Of a DNA stretch of 64,000 nt, positions 55,291 to 64,000 are shown one piece after another. The position numbers and the translations under genes were made by a program. Each line of letters starts with the position of its first letter. Positions within the stretch are counted from its first letter, which is position 1. The DNA lies in contig JAEINU010000003.1 of assembly GCA_016342685.1 (NCBI GenBank), positions 1 to 64,000 on the forward strand. Reading direction: 5' to 3'. The notes under the pieces are model-generated. The model saw nothing but the letters and a program-made list of their open reading frames with translations, had not been told where the DNA came from and did not search any database. This stretch comes from Bacteroidales bacterium (GTDB lineage: Bacteria; Bacteroidota; Bacteroidia; Bacteroidales; UBA12077).

Positions 55291-56067
55291 ATGGCATATG
55301 TACGCCCCAAGAAAAGTTTAGGTCAGCATTTTTTAAAAGATCAGAATGTTGCACAGAAAATAGTTGATGCCATTGATGGATTAAAGCAAAAGACAGTTTT
55401 AGAGATTGGTCCGGGTACAGGGGTACTAACATCGATGCTGATAAAAAAAGAAGATATCAATTTTCACGCTATTGAAATTGATTCAGAGGCATATGAGTTT
55501 TTACAAGCAACTTATCCTTCTTTGGGAGAAAAATTGATTTTTAAAAATTTCTTGAAACTTGATTTAGTAGAGGTTTTTAAAGAGCCCATAACCATTATTG
55601 GAAATTTCCCTTACAATATATCAAGTCAGATATTTTTTAAAGCATTAGAAAATCGAGATCTAGTTTTAGACATCGTATGTATGATACAAAAGGAAGTGGC
55701 AGAGAGAATTAGTTCTCCACACGGAAGTAAAAAGTATGGAATATTAAGTGTTTTCTTGCAAGCATTTTACGATATTGAGTATTTATTTACAGTTGGACCA
55801 GAGGTGTTTAATCCTCCGCCCAAAGTAAATTCTGGAGTAATCAGATTAAAAAGGAATACGCGAAAAGAACTTGATTGCGACGAGGCTCTATTTTTCCAGA
55901 TAGTTAAAATGGGATTTAATCAAAGAAGAAAAACTTTGCGTAACTCTTTAAAAAGTATTTTAGTAGATTTACCAACTGACAATGAGATTTTTGGTCAAAG
56001 ACCTGAGCAGTTAAATGTTGAAGATTTTATATATCTTACAAATCTTATTGACTCAGAAATAAAATAA
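55291..56067 (+). CDS. rsmA: 16S rRNA adenine dimethyltransferase
   Basis: A 258-residue methyltransferase that dimethylates two adjacent adenines (A1518/A1519, E. coli numbering) near the 3' end of 16S rRNA. LGQHFLKDQ, the SAM loop EIGPGTGVLT and catalytic NFPYNIS are intact. Length agrees with KsgA. mgtE starts 26 bases downstream, suggesting a shared transcript. Loss of this enzyme is known to give kasugamycin resistance in other bacteria. Confidence 0.97.
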   Translation: MAYVRPKKSLGQHFLKDQNVAQKIVDAIDGLKQKTVLEIGPGTGVLTSMLIKKEDINFHAIEIDSEAYEFLQATYPSLGEKLIFKNFLKLDLVEVFKEPITIIGNFPYNISSQIFFKALENRDLVLDIVCMIQKEVAERISSPHGSKKYGILSVFLQAFYDIEYLFTVGPEVFNPPPKVNSGVIRLKRNTRKELDCDEALFFQIVKMGFNQRRKTLRNSLKSILVDLPTDNEIFGQRPEQLNVEDFIYLTNLIDSEIK

Positions 56068-56092
56068 TTATTAATTCAATTAAAATCATCAT

Positions 56093-57451
56093 ATGCAATT
56101 TGAATTAACCAAAGAATTTATTGATCTGTTAAAAGATCAAATTGAAAATAATGATGAAGTTGGAATTTTTAATAATGTTAAAGATCTCCATCCGGCCGAT
56201 TTAGCTGAAATTTATGACGAATTAAGTATTGATGAAGCTAGATTTGTTCATGTTAAGCTAGATGATGAAGTTGCTGCAGAAGTTCTTGTTGAACTCGAAG
56301 AAGATGATCGCGAACGATTTTTAAAAGTATTACCGAGTGAGGTTATTGCAAAGCAGTTTATTGAAAAACTGGATTCGGATGATGCTGCCGATGTAATTGG
56401 TGAATTGCCCGAGGACAAACAGGAAGAGGTAATTTCGCATTTAGATGACCTTGAGCATGCAGGCGATATTGTAGATCTTCTTAGCTACGATGAGGATACT
56501 GCCGGGGGATTAATGGCAAAGGAATTAATTACAGTAAATGAGAACTGGAATATAATGACTTGCTTGAAAGAAATGCGAAAGCAGGCTCAGGATATCGATG
56601 AAATTTATTATGTATATGTAATCGACGATAATGAGGTTTTAAAAGGAACTTTATCTTTAAAGAAATTATTACTAACGGCAACAAATCGAAAAATTGCAAA
56701 TGTTATTAATACCGATATAATATCGGTTAAAACAGATACTTCGTCGGAGGAAGTTGCTAATATTATGGATAAGTACGATTTGGTCGCTTTACCCGTGGTT
56801 GATCAGCTAAACCGATTAATTGGTCGCATTACTATTGATGATGTTGTGGATGTGATTCGTGAAGAAGCGGAACGCGATTATCAATTGGTTTCTGGTATTA
56901 CACAGGACGTTGAATCATCGGATAGTGCATGGGCTTTAACACGAGCGCGAATTCCATGGTTGTTTATTGGATTGTTTGGAGGAATAGTAGCTGCTTTGGT
57001 AATGGGAGTTTATGAGGTTGATTTGGGTGTAAATCCAAAAATGGCCTTTTTCATTCCACTTATTGCCGCAATGGGCGGAAATGTAGGAGTCCAATCTTCA
57101 TCAATTATTGTTCAGGCATTAGCAAATAACTCGATGGGTTTTGATAGTATTGGCCAAAAGCTATTTAAGGAATTAGGAGTAGCTGCGATAAATGGAATTG
57201 TTTTATCGACCGTAATTTTTGCGTACAATTACTATTTTAACGATTCGTTTGCACTAACAGTTACAGTAAGTGCAGCCTTGTTTTCTGTTATTATTTTTGC
57301 ATCAATGTTTGGAACTTTTGTGCCTATGTTTTTAAATAGAATGAAAATAGACCCGGCATTAGCAACAGGACCATTTATTACCACGGTAAATGATATTATG
57401 GGATTGTTTATTTATTTAATGATTGGTAGAGCTTTCTATTTAATCTTTTAG
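56093..57451 (+). CDS. mgtE: Magnesium transporter MgtE
   Basis: A 452-residue channel: N-terminal superhelical domain (1-130; HPADLAEIYDEL), tandem CBS domains (about 135-260) and five C-terminal helices with GGNVGVQSSSIIVQ and DPALATGPF in the pore region. The cytosolic domains gate the pore by Mg2+ binding. Length is normal. It follows rsmA by 26 bases. Its stop overlaps the convergent PepSY gene by four bases. Confidence 0.95.
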   Translation: MQFELTKEFIDLLKDQIENNDEVGIFNNVKDLHPADLAEIYDELSIDEARFVHVKLDDEVAAEVLVELEEDDRERFLKVLPSEVIAKQFIEKLDSDDAADVIGELPEDKQEEVISHLDDLEHAGDIVDLLSYDEDTAGGLMAKELITVNENWNIMTCLKEMRKQAQDIDEIYYVYVIDDNEVLKGTLSLKKLLLTATNRKIANVINTDIISVKTDTSSEEVANIMDKYDLVALPVVDQLNRLIGRITIDDVVDVIREEAERDYQLVSGITQDVESSDSAWALTRARIPWLFIGLFGGIVAALVMGVYEVDLGVNPKMAFFIPLIAAMGGNVGVQSSSIIVQALANNSMGFDSIGQKLFKELGVAAINGIVLSTVIFAYNYYFNDSFALTVTVSAALFSVIIFASMFGTFVPMFLNRMKIDPALATGPFITTVNDIMGLFIYLMIGRAFYLIF

Positions 57452-58014
57452 AAGATTTTCCAGTAAAATATTAGTAGAAATAGAATTGGAACAATAATTC
57501 CTATTGAGGCGAGTATAGCTCCACGTCTCTTAATGCCGTTTTTGCCTTTCAAAATAAATAAGCCCGACATGGCTAAAATCATTAACGAGACAGCGTAAAT
57601 ATCTGCAATAATTGTCCACCAACGAATTGGGTTGTAGTGCAAAAAGTTGAATTGATGAAAAACAGGACGTTTCTTGCTTGTTTCTAGAATTGAGAGTCCG
57701 CTTTCTAAATCAATTTGTATATTTCCGTCTTTAATAAAAATCTTTAAGGTATTCTCATCGGGAATATAGAAAGTTTTATACTGTTCGCCAGGTGCATATT
57801 TGGCTGTTAGTTTTATTAAGGATTCTTTATTTAATTTTTCTTTGGTAAGTTGTTCTGGATTTATACTTAATTCTTTTTGCTTAATTATATAACTGGGATT
57901 CCAGTTGTCACGATGATTTAGTGCTATTCCAGAAAGCCCGTAAATCATTGTTAAAAAGAAGAAGATATATCCTAAGTCGCGATGGATATTTCTGTTTAGT
58001 TTTCGAAGTTTCAT
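57448..58014 (-). CDS. PepSY-associated membrane protein
   Basis: A 188-residue protein with an N-terminal helix (RDLGYIFFFLTMIYGLSGIALNHRDNWNP), a periplasmic part of about 80 residues, then two C-terminal helices (about 125-185). It matches the short PepSY_TM group, related to PiuB-like iron/siderophore-reductase proteins. Its start lies 20 bases after a terminator-like hairpin, and the His-rich lipoprotein gene is upstream on the same strand. A part in metal or haem handling is possible. Confidence 0.75.
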   Translation of the reverse strand: MKLRKLNRNIHRDLGYIFFFLTMIYGLSGIALNHRDNWNPSYIIKQKELSINPEQLTKEKLNKESLIKLTAKYAPGEQYKTFYIPDENTLKIFIKDGNIQIDLESGLSILETSKKRPVFHQFNFLHYNPIRWWTIIADIYAVSLMILAMSGLFILKGKNGIKRRGAILASIGIIVPILFLLIFYWKIF

Positions 58015-58034
58015 AGTGTTTTTAAATTAAAAAA

Positions 58035-58058
58035 TCCGGGAATTTTCAATTTCCCGGA
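58035..58058 (-). terminator. Terminator between His-rich lipoprotein and PepSY genes
   Basis: Perfect arms TCCGGGAA and TTCCCGGA with an eight-base loop, then a U run on the minus strand. It ends about 20 bases before the PepSY-gene ATG. Confidence 0.85.
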
Positions 58059-58090
58059 CAAACTTACAATTTATTTTAAAAAAATATATC

Positions 58091-58726
58091 TTAGTGTTGA
58101 TGTTCTTCACCATGTTCGTGTTCGTGATCATGTTCTTCTGCTTCTTCTGCATCGCCATGGTCGTGTTCATGATCACATTCTTTAACTTCAAACTTAGTTG
58201 CTTCAATCCAAAACTGTGAATAATATCCATTTTCAGATTCTGCAATTTCGGTTCTCATTGCCTTGAATTGAGCTTTTTTCTCATCTTCGGCTTCTTCTTC
58301 CTCGTGTTTTCCTCCTGAATGATCGTGTACAGCTTCGTTATCGCCACCTTCAGCAATTTCAGCCTCTAAATTAGCAACATAAGCTTCATCAATTCTAAGT
58401 TCTTTAAGAACACCAGTAACAACAACATGGCTACCTTCAAGTTCTTTTTCAAAAACACCAATATCTTCGTTTGGAGTAATTTTTATTGCTACATCAGGAT
58501 TTTCGCCCATAATAAACATTCTTTTTCCACCGTGCGCGCACACATGGTTAACAGTTCCTACAATAACCAAATCTTTGTCAACATAAGTCTGCATGTTTTC
58601 CATAACCTGATCTACAGTAACTTTTGCTATTTCTTTATCGCAACAAGCTTCTTTTTTTTGTTCTTTATTTCCGCAAGAAGCCATAACTGCCGCTATAGCT
58701 ATGATTCCTAGTGCTTTCTTAATCAT
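58091..58726 (-). CDS. His/Glu-rich metal-binding lipoprotein
   Basis: A 211-residue protein. The signal ends at AVMASC (Cys 18), a lipobox, followed by a CC pair. Residues 35-120 form a small beta-rich, OB-fold-like domain (KDLVIVGTVNHVCAHGGKRMFI, then SHVVVTGVLKELRID). The rest is dominated by His, Glu and Asp, ending in a run of HDHEHEHGEEHQH, a likely reservoir for Zn, Cu or Ni in the periplasm. It is followed by a terminator and the PepSY gene. The exact metal is unknown. Confidence 0.78.
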   Translation of the reverse strand: MIKKALGIIAIAAVMASCGNKEQKKEACCDKEIAKVTVDQVMENMQTYVDKDLVIVGTVNHVCAHGGKRMFIMGENPDVAIKITPNEDIGVFEKELEGSHVVVTGVLKELRIDEAYVANLEAEIAEGGDNEAVHDHSGGKHEEEEAEDEKKAQFKAMRTEIAESENGYYSQFWIEATKFEVKECDHEHDHGDAEEAEEHDHEHEHGEEHQH

Positions 58727-58968
58727 AATTTAGATTTTTAGATTTTTCAGTTAATTTAATTAGAATGGTAAATATAATAAGTCTCTCGAAATATTATATC
58801 ATGTTATAAGTTTTTAACATCGAGTTAACGCCAAGTTTTTAGTTTATTTTTTCAACAAGTAGCTTATTTCATTAATTAACTAATTTGCATCAATTGATTG
58901 GGGTGTGCATGCTTTATATTCAGACCGTTGTGGTTTTCTATATCTATTTGTGGTTAAACTGGAATAGT

Positions 58969-60228
58969 TTAAAAAGTAGTGTTTATTGCTTCAACAGGAT
59001 TCAGTTTTGCCGCTTTGTATGATGGAAATATTCCTGAAATAATTCCTATAACAATAGATATTATTATTCCTAAAAGGATGTTTCCAAAACTAAGAGTAAT
59101 TTCAAGATCTATTTTATTACTAGCAACAAGGCTACCTATAAATATTAAAAGCAGCCCTATGGATCCTCCAATAATAGAAAGCATTATCGCTTCAAAAAGA
59201 AACTGAAAAAGGATAAATTTTCTTTTTGCACCTAAGGATTTTTGAATGCCAATTAAGTTTGTTCGCTCTTTCACAGATACAAACATAATGTTAGCAATTC
59301 CAAAGCCCCCAACTAATATTGAGAATCCTCCAATTACCCAACCTGCCATATTAATAACACCAAAAATACTGCTTAATACCGAGTTTAATATGCTCGATTG
59401 ATTCAGCGAGAAGTTATCTTTTTCTTTTGGCCTTAATGTTCTTGTAGATCTGATAATACTTCTTAATTCATCTTTTAACTCACTAACCGAAACATTTTCT
59501 TTTGCCTTAACCATAATCATTGGATTGGCATTTTCGCTTTTTATGTCCATTAAAGATTTCGCATAAATTACCGGAAGAATAATCATCTCGTCCAGACTGC
59601 CACCACCGTTTAGTATATCTTTACCTTCTCTGGCAATTAAACCAACAACAGTAACTTTTCTACCTTGAATCTTTATTTGTTTTCCTACTGGATCTATATC
59701 AACAAATAAATCTTTTGCAATCTGATTACCAATTAAACAAATATTTTTACCCGCAATAGATTCAAAAGGAGTAAAGTACCTTCCATCTTCTAATTCAAAC
59801 GTTCTTATTTTTTCAAACTCATGAGAATTTGCCCATAGGATTGTGTTTTCAGCAGTATTGTTTTTGTATTTTACATTACGGGATGTAGAAACAGCAAAAT
59901 TTACAATTTCAGCTTTTTCTGATCTTTTTTTAATTTGTTCATATTCCTCAATTTTAGGCACTGGACGTTTTAGATATTCCCACCAAGCAAATTCTTCACC
60001 AGGAGGGGGTGCCCATGGCCACTTTTGAACATATATAATGTCATCGCCTAACGACGACAAACTATTTCTTATAGTGTTTTCTAAAGAATCAATTACCGTA
60101 AATACAGATATGATGGCAAAGATTCCAATTGTTATACCCAACAATGTAAGAAGAGTTCTTAATCTATTCACTTTTAGTGCATTAAGAGCAAATAGGAAAC
60201 TTTCTTTTAAAATATTTAAAAATAGCAT
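58969..60228 (-). CDS. MacB-type ABC transporter permease
   Basis: A 419-residue protein with one N-terminal helix (ALKVNRLRTLLTLLGITIG), a periplasmic MacB-PCD domain (about 45-250) and three C-terminal FtsX helices with KERTNLIGIQKSLGAKR. It is the single-module form of the family, about half the size of the permease at 11674-14049. No ATPase or membrane-fusion gene is adjacent. It would export lipoproteins, peptides or drugs with partners encoded elsewhere. Start supported by the family N-terminus. Confidence 0.88.
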   Translation of the reverse strand: MLFLNILKESFLFALNALKVNRLRTLLTLLGITIGIFAIISVFTVIDSLENTIRNSLSSLGDDIIYVQKWPWAPPPGEEFAWWEYLKRPVPKIEEYEQIKKRSEKAEIVNFAVSTSRNVKYKNNTAENTILWANSHEFEKIRTFELEDGRYFTPFESIAGKNICLIGNQIAKDLFVDIDPVGKQIKIQGRKVTVVGLIAREGKDILNGGGSLDEMIILPVIYAKSLMDIKSENANPMIMVKAKENVSVSELKDELRSIIRSTRTLRPKEKDNFSLNQSSILNSVLSSIFGVINMAGWVIGGFSILVGGFGIANIMFVSVKERTNLIGIQKSLGAKRKFILFQFLFEAIMLSIIGGSIGLLLIFIGSLVASNKIDLEITLSFGNILLGIIISIVIGIISGIFPSYKAAKLNPVEAINTTF

Positions 60229-60394
60229 GTTATCAACATTTGAGATTTGATAAGTTTTTTAACAAATATACAATATCTGATTTTTTTTTTGGTGTATTAT
60301 ATATACTTTCGAACAATTATTAGAACAGTTCGTTTCGCAGACTATCTGCAAAATATTAAACTTATCTAATTACAATTTTACAGTTTTTTTTGAT

Positions 60395-60402
60395 TATTTT
60401 TG
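60395..60402 (+). promoter_or_regulatory. -7 element of the purH promoter
   Basis: TATTTTTG is an exact TAnnTTTG match 25 bases before the purH ATG. No clear TTTG is present 19 bases upstream, so this is tentative. Confidence 0.35.
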
Positions 60403-60426
60403 CGAAGATTTAACAAGATTTTGTAA

Positions 60427-61953
60427 ATGAGCGATTTAAAGAGAATAAATTCAGCCTTAATTTCGGTTTTTGATAAAAACAATCTAGAACCAATAATCGA
60501 GAAATTAAATAAGCTTAATGTAAAGATATATTCTACAGGAGGAACAAAAGAGTTTATTGAAAAACTTGGTGTTGATGTTGTATCTGTTGAAGAAGTTACT
60601 AATTATCCGTCAATTTTAGGAGGAAGAGTTAAAACCTTGCACCCAAAAGTATTTGGAGGAATATTGGCTCGAAGAGATAATGAGTTGGATAAAGAACAAT
60701 TAGTTCAGTTTGCAATTCCTGAAATTGATTTAGTAATTGTTGATTTATATCCATTCGAAGATACAGTTGCTTCGGGAGCACCGGAACAAGATATTATTGA
60801 AAAAATTGATATTGGTGGAATTTCATTAATTAGAGCTACTGCAAAAAACTTTAAGGATACTTTAATTGTTCCATCTAAAGATCAATACCAATCTTTAATA
60901 GATTTGCTAGAAAATAAAAATGGGGAAACATCTATTGCCGATCGTAAAAGATTTGCATTAGACGCTTTTAATGTTTCTTCCCATTACGATACAGCGATAT
61001 TCGAATTTTTTAATTCTGATATTGAAATTCCATCGTTTAAGAAAAGTTATAATCCGTCAAATGAATTGCGATATGGAGAAAATCCACATCAAAAAGGTTC
61101 ATTCTTCGGTAACTTAGATGAAGTTTTTGAACAACTACACGGCAAACAAATTTCATATAATAATTTGTTGGATATTGAGGCTGCAGTACAATTAATTGCA
61201 GATTTCGACGAAACAACTTTTGCAATTATGAAACATAATAATGCATGCGGAGTTGCTTCACGAAATAAGTTGGTTGAGGCGTGGAATGATGCTTTATCAG
61301 GAGATCCAATCTCAGCTTATGGTGGAATATTGATTACGAATAAAGAAGTTGATATGGCAACAGCCATAGAAATTGATAAGATATTCTTCGAAGTAATTAT
61401 TGCTCCTTCATATGCCGATGATGCTTTGCAGGTATTAAAGAAAAAGAAAAATAGAATAATTTTAATACAGAAGTTATTTGACTTTCCAAATAAGCAATTT
61501 CGTTCTATGTTGAATGGAGCGCTTGTTCAGGATAGAGATTTAAAAGTTGAGGTTGAATCCAACCTGGAAGCTTCAACAAATATTAAGCCTACAAAAGAAG
61601 AAATAGAAGATTTATTGTTTGCCAATAAGTTGGTTAAACATTCTAAATCAAATACAATTGTTTTAGCTAAAAATAAGCAGCTTTGTGCAAGTGGTGTTGG
61701 ACAAACATCAAGGATTGATGCGCTTAAGCAAGCAATTACAAAGGCGAATAGTTTTAAATTTGATTTAAATGGGGCAGTAATGGCCTCCGACGCATTTTTT
61801 CCTTTTGCAGATTCAGTTGAAATTGCAAACAAAGCAGGAATAAAATCTGTTATTCAACCTGGAGGATCAGTTCGGGATCAGGAGTCAATTGATTTTTGCA
61901 ATGAAAAAAATATGTCGATGGTTTTTACGGGCACAAGACATTTTAAACATTAA
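60427..61953 (+). CDS. purH: Bifunctional AICAR transformylase/IMP cyclohydrolase
   Basis: A 508-residue enzyme for the last two steps of IMP synthesis. The N-terminal cyclohydrolase (MGS-like, 1-195) has STGGTKEFIE and GGRVKTLHPKVFGGIL; the C-terminal transformylase has KHNNACGVA and ends RHFKH. Length is normal for Bacteroidota. It stands 34 bases before mreB and may be co-transcribed with it. The other purine gene here is purE. Confidence 0.97.
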   Translation: MSDLKRINSALISVFDKNNLEPIIEKLNKLNVKIYSTGGTKEFIEKLGVDVVSVEEVTNYPSILGGRVKTLHPKVFGGILARRDNELDKEQLVQFAIPEIDLVIVDLYPFEDTVASGAPEQDIIEKIDIGGISLIRATAKNFKDTLIVPSKDQYQSLIDLLENKNGETSIADRKRFALDAFNVSSHYDTAIFEFFNSDIEIPSFKKSYNPSNELRYGENPHQKGSFFGNLDEVFEQLHGKQISYNNLLDIEAAVQLIADFDETTFAIMKHNNACGVASRNKLVEAWNDALSGDPISAYGGILITNKEVDMATAIEIDKIFFEVIIAPSYADDALQVLKKKKNRIILIQKLFDFPNKQFRSMLNGALVQDRDLKVEVESNLEASTNIKPTKEEIEDLLFANKLVKHSKSNTIVLAKNKQLCASGVGQTSRIDALKQAITKANSFKFDLNGAVMASDAFFPFADSVEIANKAGIKSVIQPGGSVRDQESIDFCNEKNMSMVFTGTRHFKH

Positions 61954-61986
61954 AAGTAATTAGAACATCTAAAAATAGGACGCGTA

Positions 61987-63009
61987 ATGGGATTGTTTTC
62001 ATTTTTCACTCAGGAATTAGCAATAGACTTAGGAACTGCTAATACCATTATAATTCATAATGATAAGATTGTAGTAGATGAACCGTCAATAGTTGCTATT
62101 GAGCAAAGTACTGGAAAATTAGTTGCTATTGGAAAAAGAGCTCGTCAGATGCATGGAAAAACTCATGTTAATATAAGAACCATTAGACCATTACGTGACG
62201 GTGTTATTGCAGATTTTAATGCCGCAGAACAAATGATTCGAGGTATGATAAAGATGATAAACCATAAGCATCAATTATTTGCACCGTCATTAAGATTGGT
62301 AGTTTGCACGCCATCAGGTAGTACGGAAGTCGAAATGAGAGCAATTCGTGATTCTTCTGAACATGCAGGAGGGAGAGATGTTTATATGATTTATGAACCA
62401 ATGGCTGCTGCAATAGGTATGGGAATCGATGTTGAAGAACCAAAAGGTAGTATGGTAGTTGATATTGGAGGTGGTACAACCGAAGTAGCGGTTATTGCAT
62501 TAGGGGGTATTGTTAGCAATAAATCTATTCGTGTTGCTGGAGATGCATTTACAGCAGATATTCAGGCTTATATGAGACATCAGCATAATATTAAAATTGG
62601 TGAAAGAACTGCAGAGGAGATTAAAATAAATGTTGGTTCGAGTTTAGCAGAACTAGAAAATCCTCCAGAAGATTTTATTGTTCGTGGACCAAATTTAATG
62701 ACTGCAATGCCTGTTGAAATACCTGTTTCATATCAGGAAATTGCCCATTGCTTAGATAAATCGATCTCAAAAGTTGAGACCGCAATTTTAGGTGTTTTGG
62801 AACAAACACCACCTGAATTATATGCCGATGTGGTTACAGATGGGATTCATTTAGCTGGTGGAGGGGCATTAATGCGAGGTTTGGATAAAAGACTAACGGA
62901 TAAAATAGGTATTCCTTTTTATGTAGCTGAAGATCCATTGCACGCTGTAGCAAGAGGAACTGGTATTGCTCTTAAGAATGCAGATAAATGCTCATATCTA
63001 ATGAGATAA
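61987..63009 (+). CDS. mreB: Rod-shape-determining protein MreB
   Basis: A 340-residue actin homologue that guides side-wall peptidoglycan synthesis. IDLGTANTII is phosphate loop 1, VVDIGGGTTEVAV phosphate 2, and LAGGGALMRGLD the adenosine motif. Length matches. It is followed by mreC (22 bases) and mreD, the classic mre operon. Confidence 0.98.
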   Translation: MGLFSFFTQELAIDLGTANTIIIHNDKIVVDEPSIVAIEQSTGKLVAIGKRARQMHGKTHVNIRTIRPLRDGVIADFNAAEQMIRGMIKMINHKHQLFAPSLRLVVCTPSGSTEVEMRAIRDSSEHAGGRDVYMIYEPMAAAIGMGIDVEEPKGSMVVDIGGGTTEVAVIALGGIVSNKSIRVAGDAFTADIQAYMRHQHNIKIGERTAEEIKINVGSSLAELENPPEDFIVRGPNLMTAMPVEIPVSYQEIAHCLDKSISKVETAILGVLEQTPPELYADVVTDGIHLAGGGALMRGLDKRLTDKIGIPFYVAEDPLHAVARGTGIALKNADKCSYLMR

Positions 63010-63031
63010 TGTAACAAGGGATAAATAGAAT

Positions 63032-63862
63032 ATGAAGAGTTTATTAAATTTTCTTTTACGTATACATTTTTTATTGCTGTTTATCCTTTTTGAAGTATTT
63101 TCTATTGCATTATTGTTAAATAACAATCATTTTCACAAGACACGATTTGTGAATTTTTCGAGGCAGTTCTCGGGGAATTTCTACGAGAAAATTGATGATT
63201 TAAAAAAGTACGTTTCGCTTACGGAAGAAAATCAGCGTTTAACTGAAGAAAATACGCGTTTGTTAAATATCCTGGAATCAACTTATAAATCAGATGAAAT
63301 TTTCTTTAGGTCGGTAAATGACACCACTTTAAATCAAACATATAAATACACTTCGGCACGAATTGTAAATAATTCAGTTAACAAAAAACATAATTTTCTG
63401 ACCTTAAATAAAGGAAATTTACAAGGCTTAAGACCTGAAATGGCTGTAGTATCAAACGGCAGTATTGTTGGTGTTGTTAAAGGAGTTTCAAAAAATTATT
63501 CTACAGTTATTTCTCTGTTAAATTTAGATTTGAAGATTAGTGCTAAAGTTAAAAAGAATGGATACTTTGGTTCGCTTAGCTGGGATGGTAAAGGATATTA
63601 TTCAGCTACCTTAAATGAGATTCCTTTACATGCAAATATACAAGCTGGAGACACAATAATTACGAGTGGTTATTCTTCAATTTACCCTGAAGGAATATTA
63701 ATAGGATATATTGAAAGTTTTAAAGAAAAGAGCGGAAGTTTTTTCGAAATTAAAATTAAACTTTCAACCGATTTTAAGAATTTGAGTAATGTAAATGTTA
63801 TTGGGAATTTAAAGCAAAATGAAATCGTTGACATAGAAAGTCAAGCAAATAAAAATGATTAA
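63032..63862 (+). CDS. mreC: Rod-shape-determining protein MreC
   Basis: A 276-residue protein with one N-terminal helix (about 10-30), a coiled coil (55-85; TEENQRLTEENTRLL) and a periplasmic double beta-barrel (about 100-270; VVSNGSIVGVVKGV and GDTIITSGYSSIYPEGI). It links MreB to the periplasmic cell-wall machinery. It overlaps the start of mreD by eight bases. Confidence 0.95.
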   Translation: MKSLLNFLLRIHFLLLFILFEVFSIALLLNNNHFHKTRFVNFSRQFSGNFYEKIDDLKKYVSLTEENQRLTEENTRLLNILESTYKSDEIFFRSVNDTTLNQTYKYTSARIVNNSVNKKHNFLTLNKGNLQGLRPEMAVVSNGSIVGVVKGVSKNYSTVISLLNLDLKISAKVKKNGYFGSLSWDGKGYYSATLNEIPLHANIQAGDTIITSGYSSIYPEGILIGYIESFKEKSGSFFEIKIKLSTDFKNLSNVNVIGNLKQNEIVDIESQANKND

Positions 63863-64000
63863 GTTAATACCGAGATATCTTATAAATTTTATAATACTTG
63901 TTTTAGTACAAGTGTTTGTTTTAAATAATATTCAATTAGGTGGTTTTGTAAATCCATACTTATATGTATTATTTATTTTAATACTTCCATTTGAGATTCC
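63855..64000 (+). CDS. mreD: Rod-shape-determining protein MreD (5' part, cut by window end)
   Basis: The first 48 codons of a hydrophobic protein beginning MIKLIPRYLINFIILVLVQ, with ...NNIQLGGFVNPYLYVLFILILP, the N-terminal pattern of MreD in Bacteroidota. It overlaps the mreC stop by eight bases. The rest lies beyond the window. Confidence 0.85.
   Translation, partial: MIKLIPRYLINFIILVLVQVFVLNNIQLGGFVNPYLYVLFILILPFEI

Noticed and set aside
1-64000. CRISPR arrays, rRNA genes, IS elements, prophage genes, toxin-antitoxin pairs
   Set aside because: No regularly spaced repeats, no rRNA-like sequence, no transposase, integrase or phage structural genes seen on either strand.

Overview
The window is AT-rich chromosomal DNA from a member of the Bacteroidota. 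I infer this from its gene families (BlaI/M56-TonB_C pair, DUF5686 outer-membrane protein with a carboxypeptidase-regulatory-like domain, 7TMR-DISM receptor, a bTHX ribosomal protein with a Lys/Ala/Pro tail, short adenylate kinase), from its synteny (tig-clpP-clpX, kdsD-tatC beside recQ, purH-mreBCD) and from promoters of the Bacteroidota type (-33 TTTG, about 19 bp, -7 TAnnTTTG). A marine or anaerobic Marinilabiliales-like lineage is plausible (hybrid cluster protein, K+-dependent membrane pyrophosphatase), but genus cannot be fixed by eye. No rRNA, IS element, prophage, integrase or CRISPR array is visible; one tRNA-Leu is present.

Layout. 0-5.3 kb: two small membrane proteins, then an apparent operon blaI - M56 peptidase - TPR protein - WD40 protein, with two 15-bp operators overlapping the promoter. 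5.4-8.1 kb: bTHX with a long basic tail, and the membrane pyrophosphatase. 8.5-14 kb: a 7TMR-DISM/GAF receptor without an output domain, an outer-membrane protein and an FtsX-type permease. 14-20.4 kb: yifB, gmhA, bifunctional nuclease, nucleoside symporter, cyclophilin, saccharopine-dehydrogenase-like enzyme. 20.5-25.5 kb: a DUF1684 lipoprotein and a nitrosative-stress-like block (two cupins around a YgbA-like protein, hcp, a His-rich ferredoxin). 25.6-28.7 kb: an ars-type operon (arsR, CxxC thioredoxin, ArsF-like, ArsG-like, ArsP-like) with two matching ArsR boxes, interrupted by a palindromic repeat. 28.9-38 kb: an alpha/beta-hydrolase-like protein, an Rrf2 regulator, thyA-folA, clpX, clpP, tig, tRNA-Leu, lptB and a frameshifted membrane-protein gene. 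38-50.5 kb: DUF5686, tatC, kdsD, recQ, an ABC exporter pair, PAP2, obgE, adk, hpt, purE. 50.5-58.7 kb: VanZ, a copper operon (DUF302, HMA protein, CopA) behind a long hairpin leader, a UPF0104-like protein, rsmA, mgtE, a PepSY protein and a His-rich lipoprotein. 59-64 kb: ABC permease, purH, mreB, mreC and the start of mreD.

Most of the window is core genome. The parts that reward a second look are regulatory: duplicated BlaI-type and ArsR-type operators fitted onto consensus promoters, a perfect 22-bp dyad upstream of hcp, terminators placed 12-20 bases before start codons, a 75-bp hairpin in front of the copper operon, three intergenic palindromic repeats, and one gene split by a single-base deletion in an A tract. 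I did not find a convincing wholly new system. The organoarsenical-type ars operon and the nitrosative-stress neighbourhood are the most coherent accessory units. All functional statements rest on reading the translated proteins, not on database searches.
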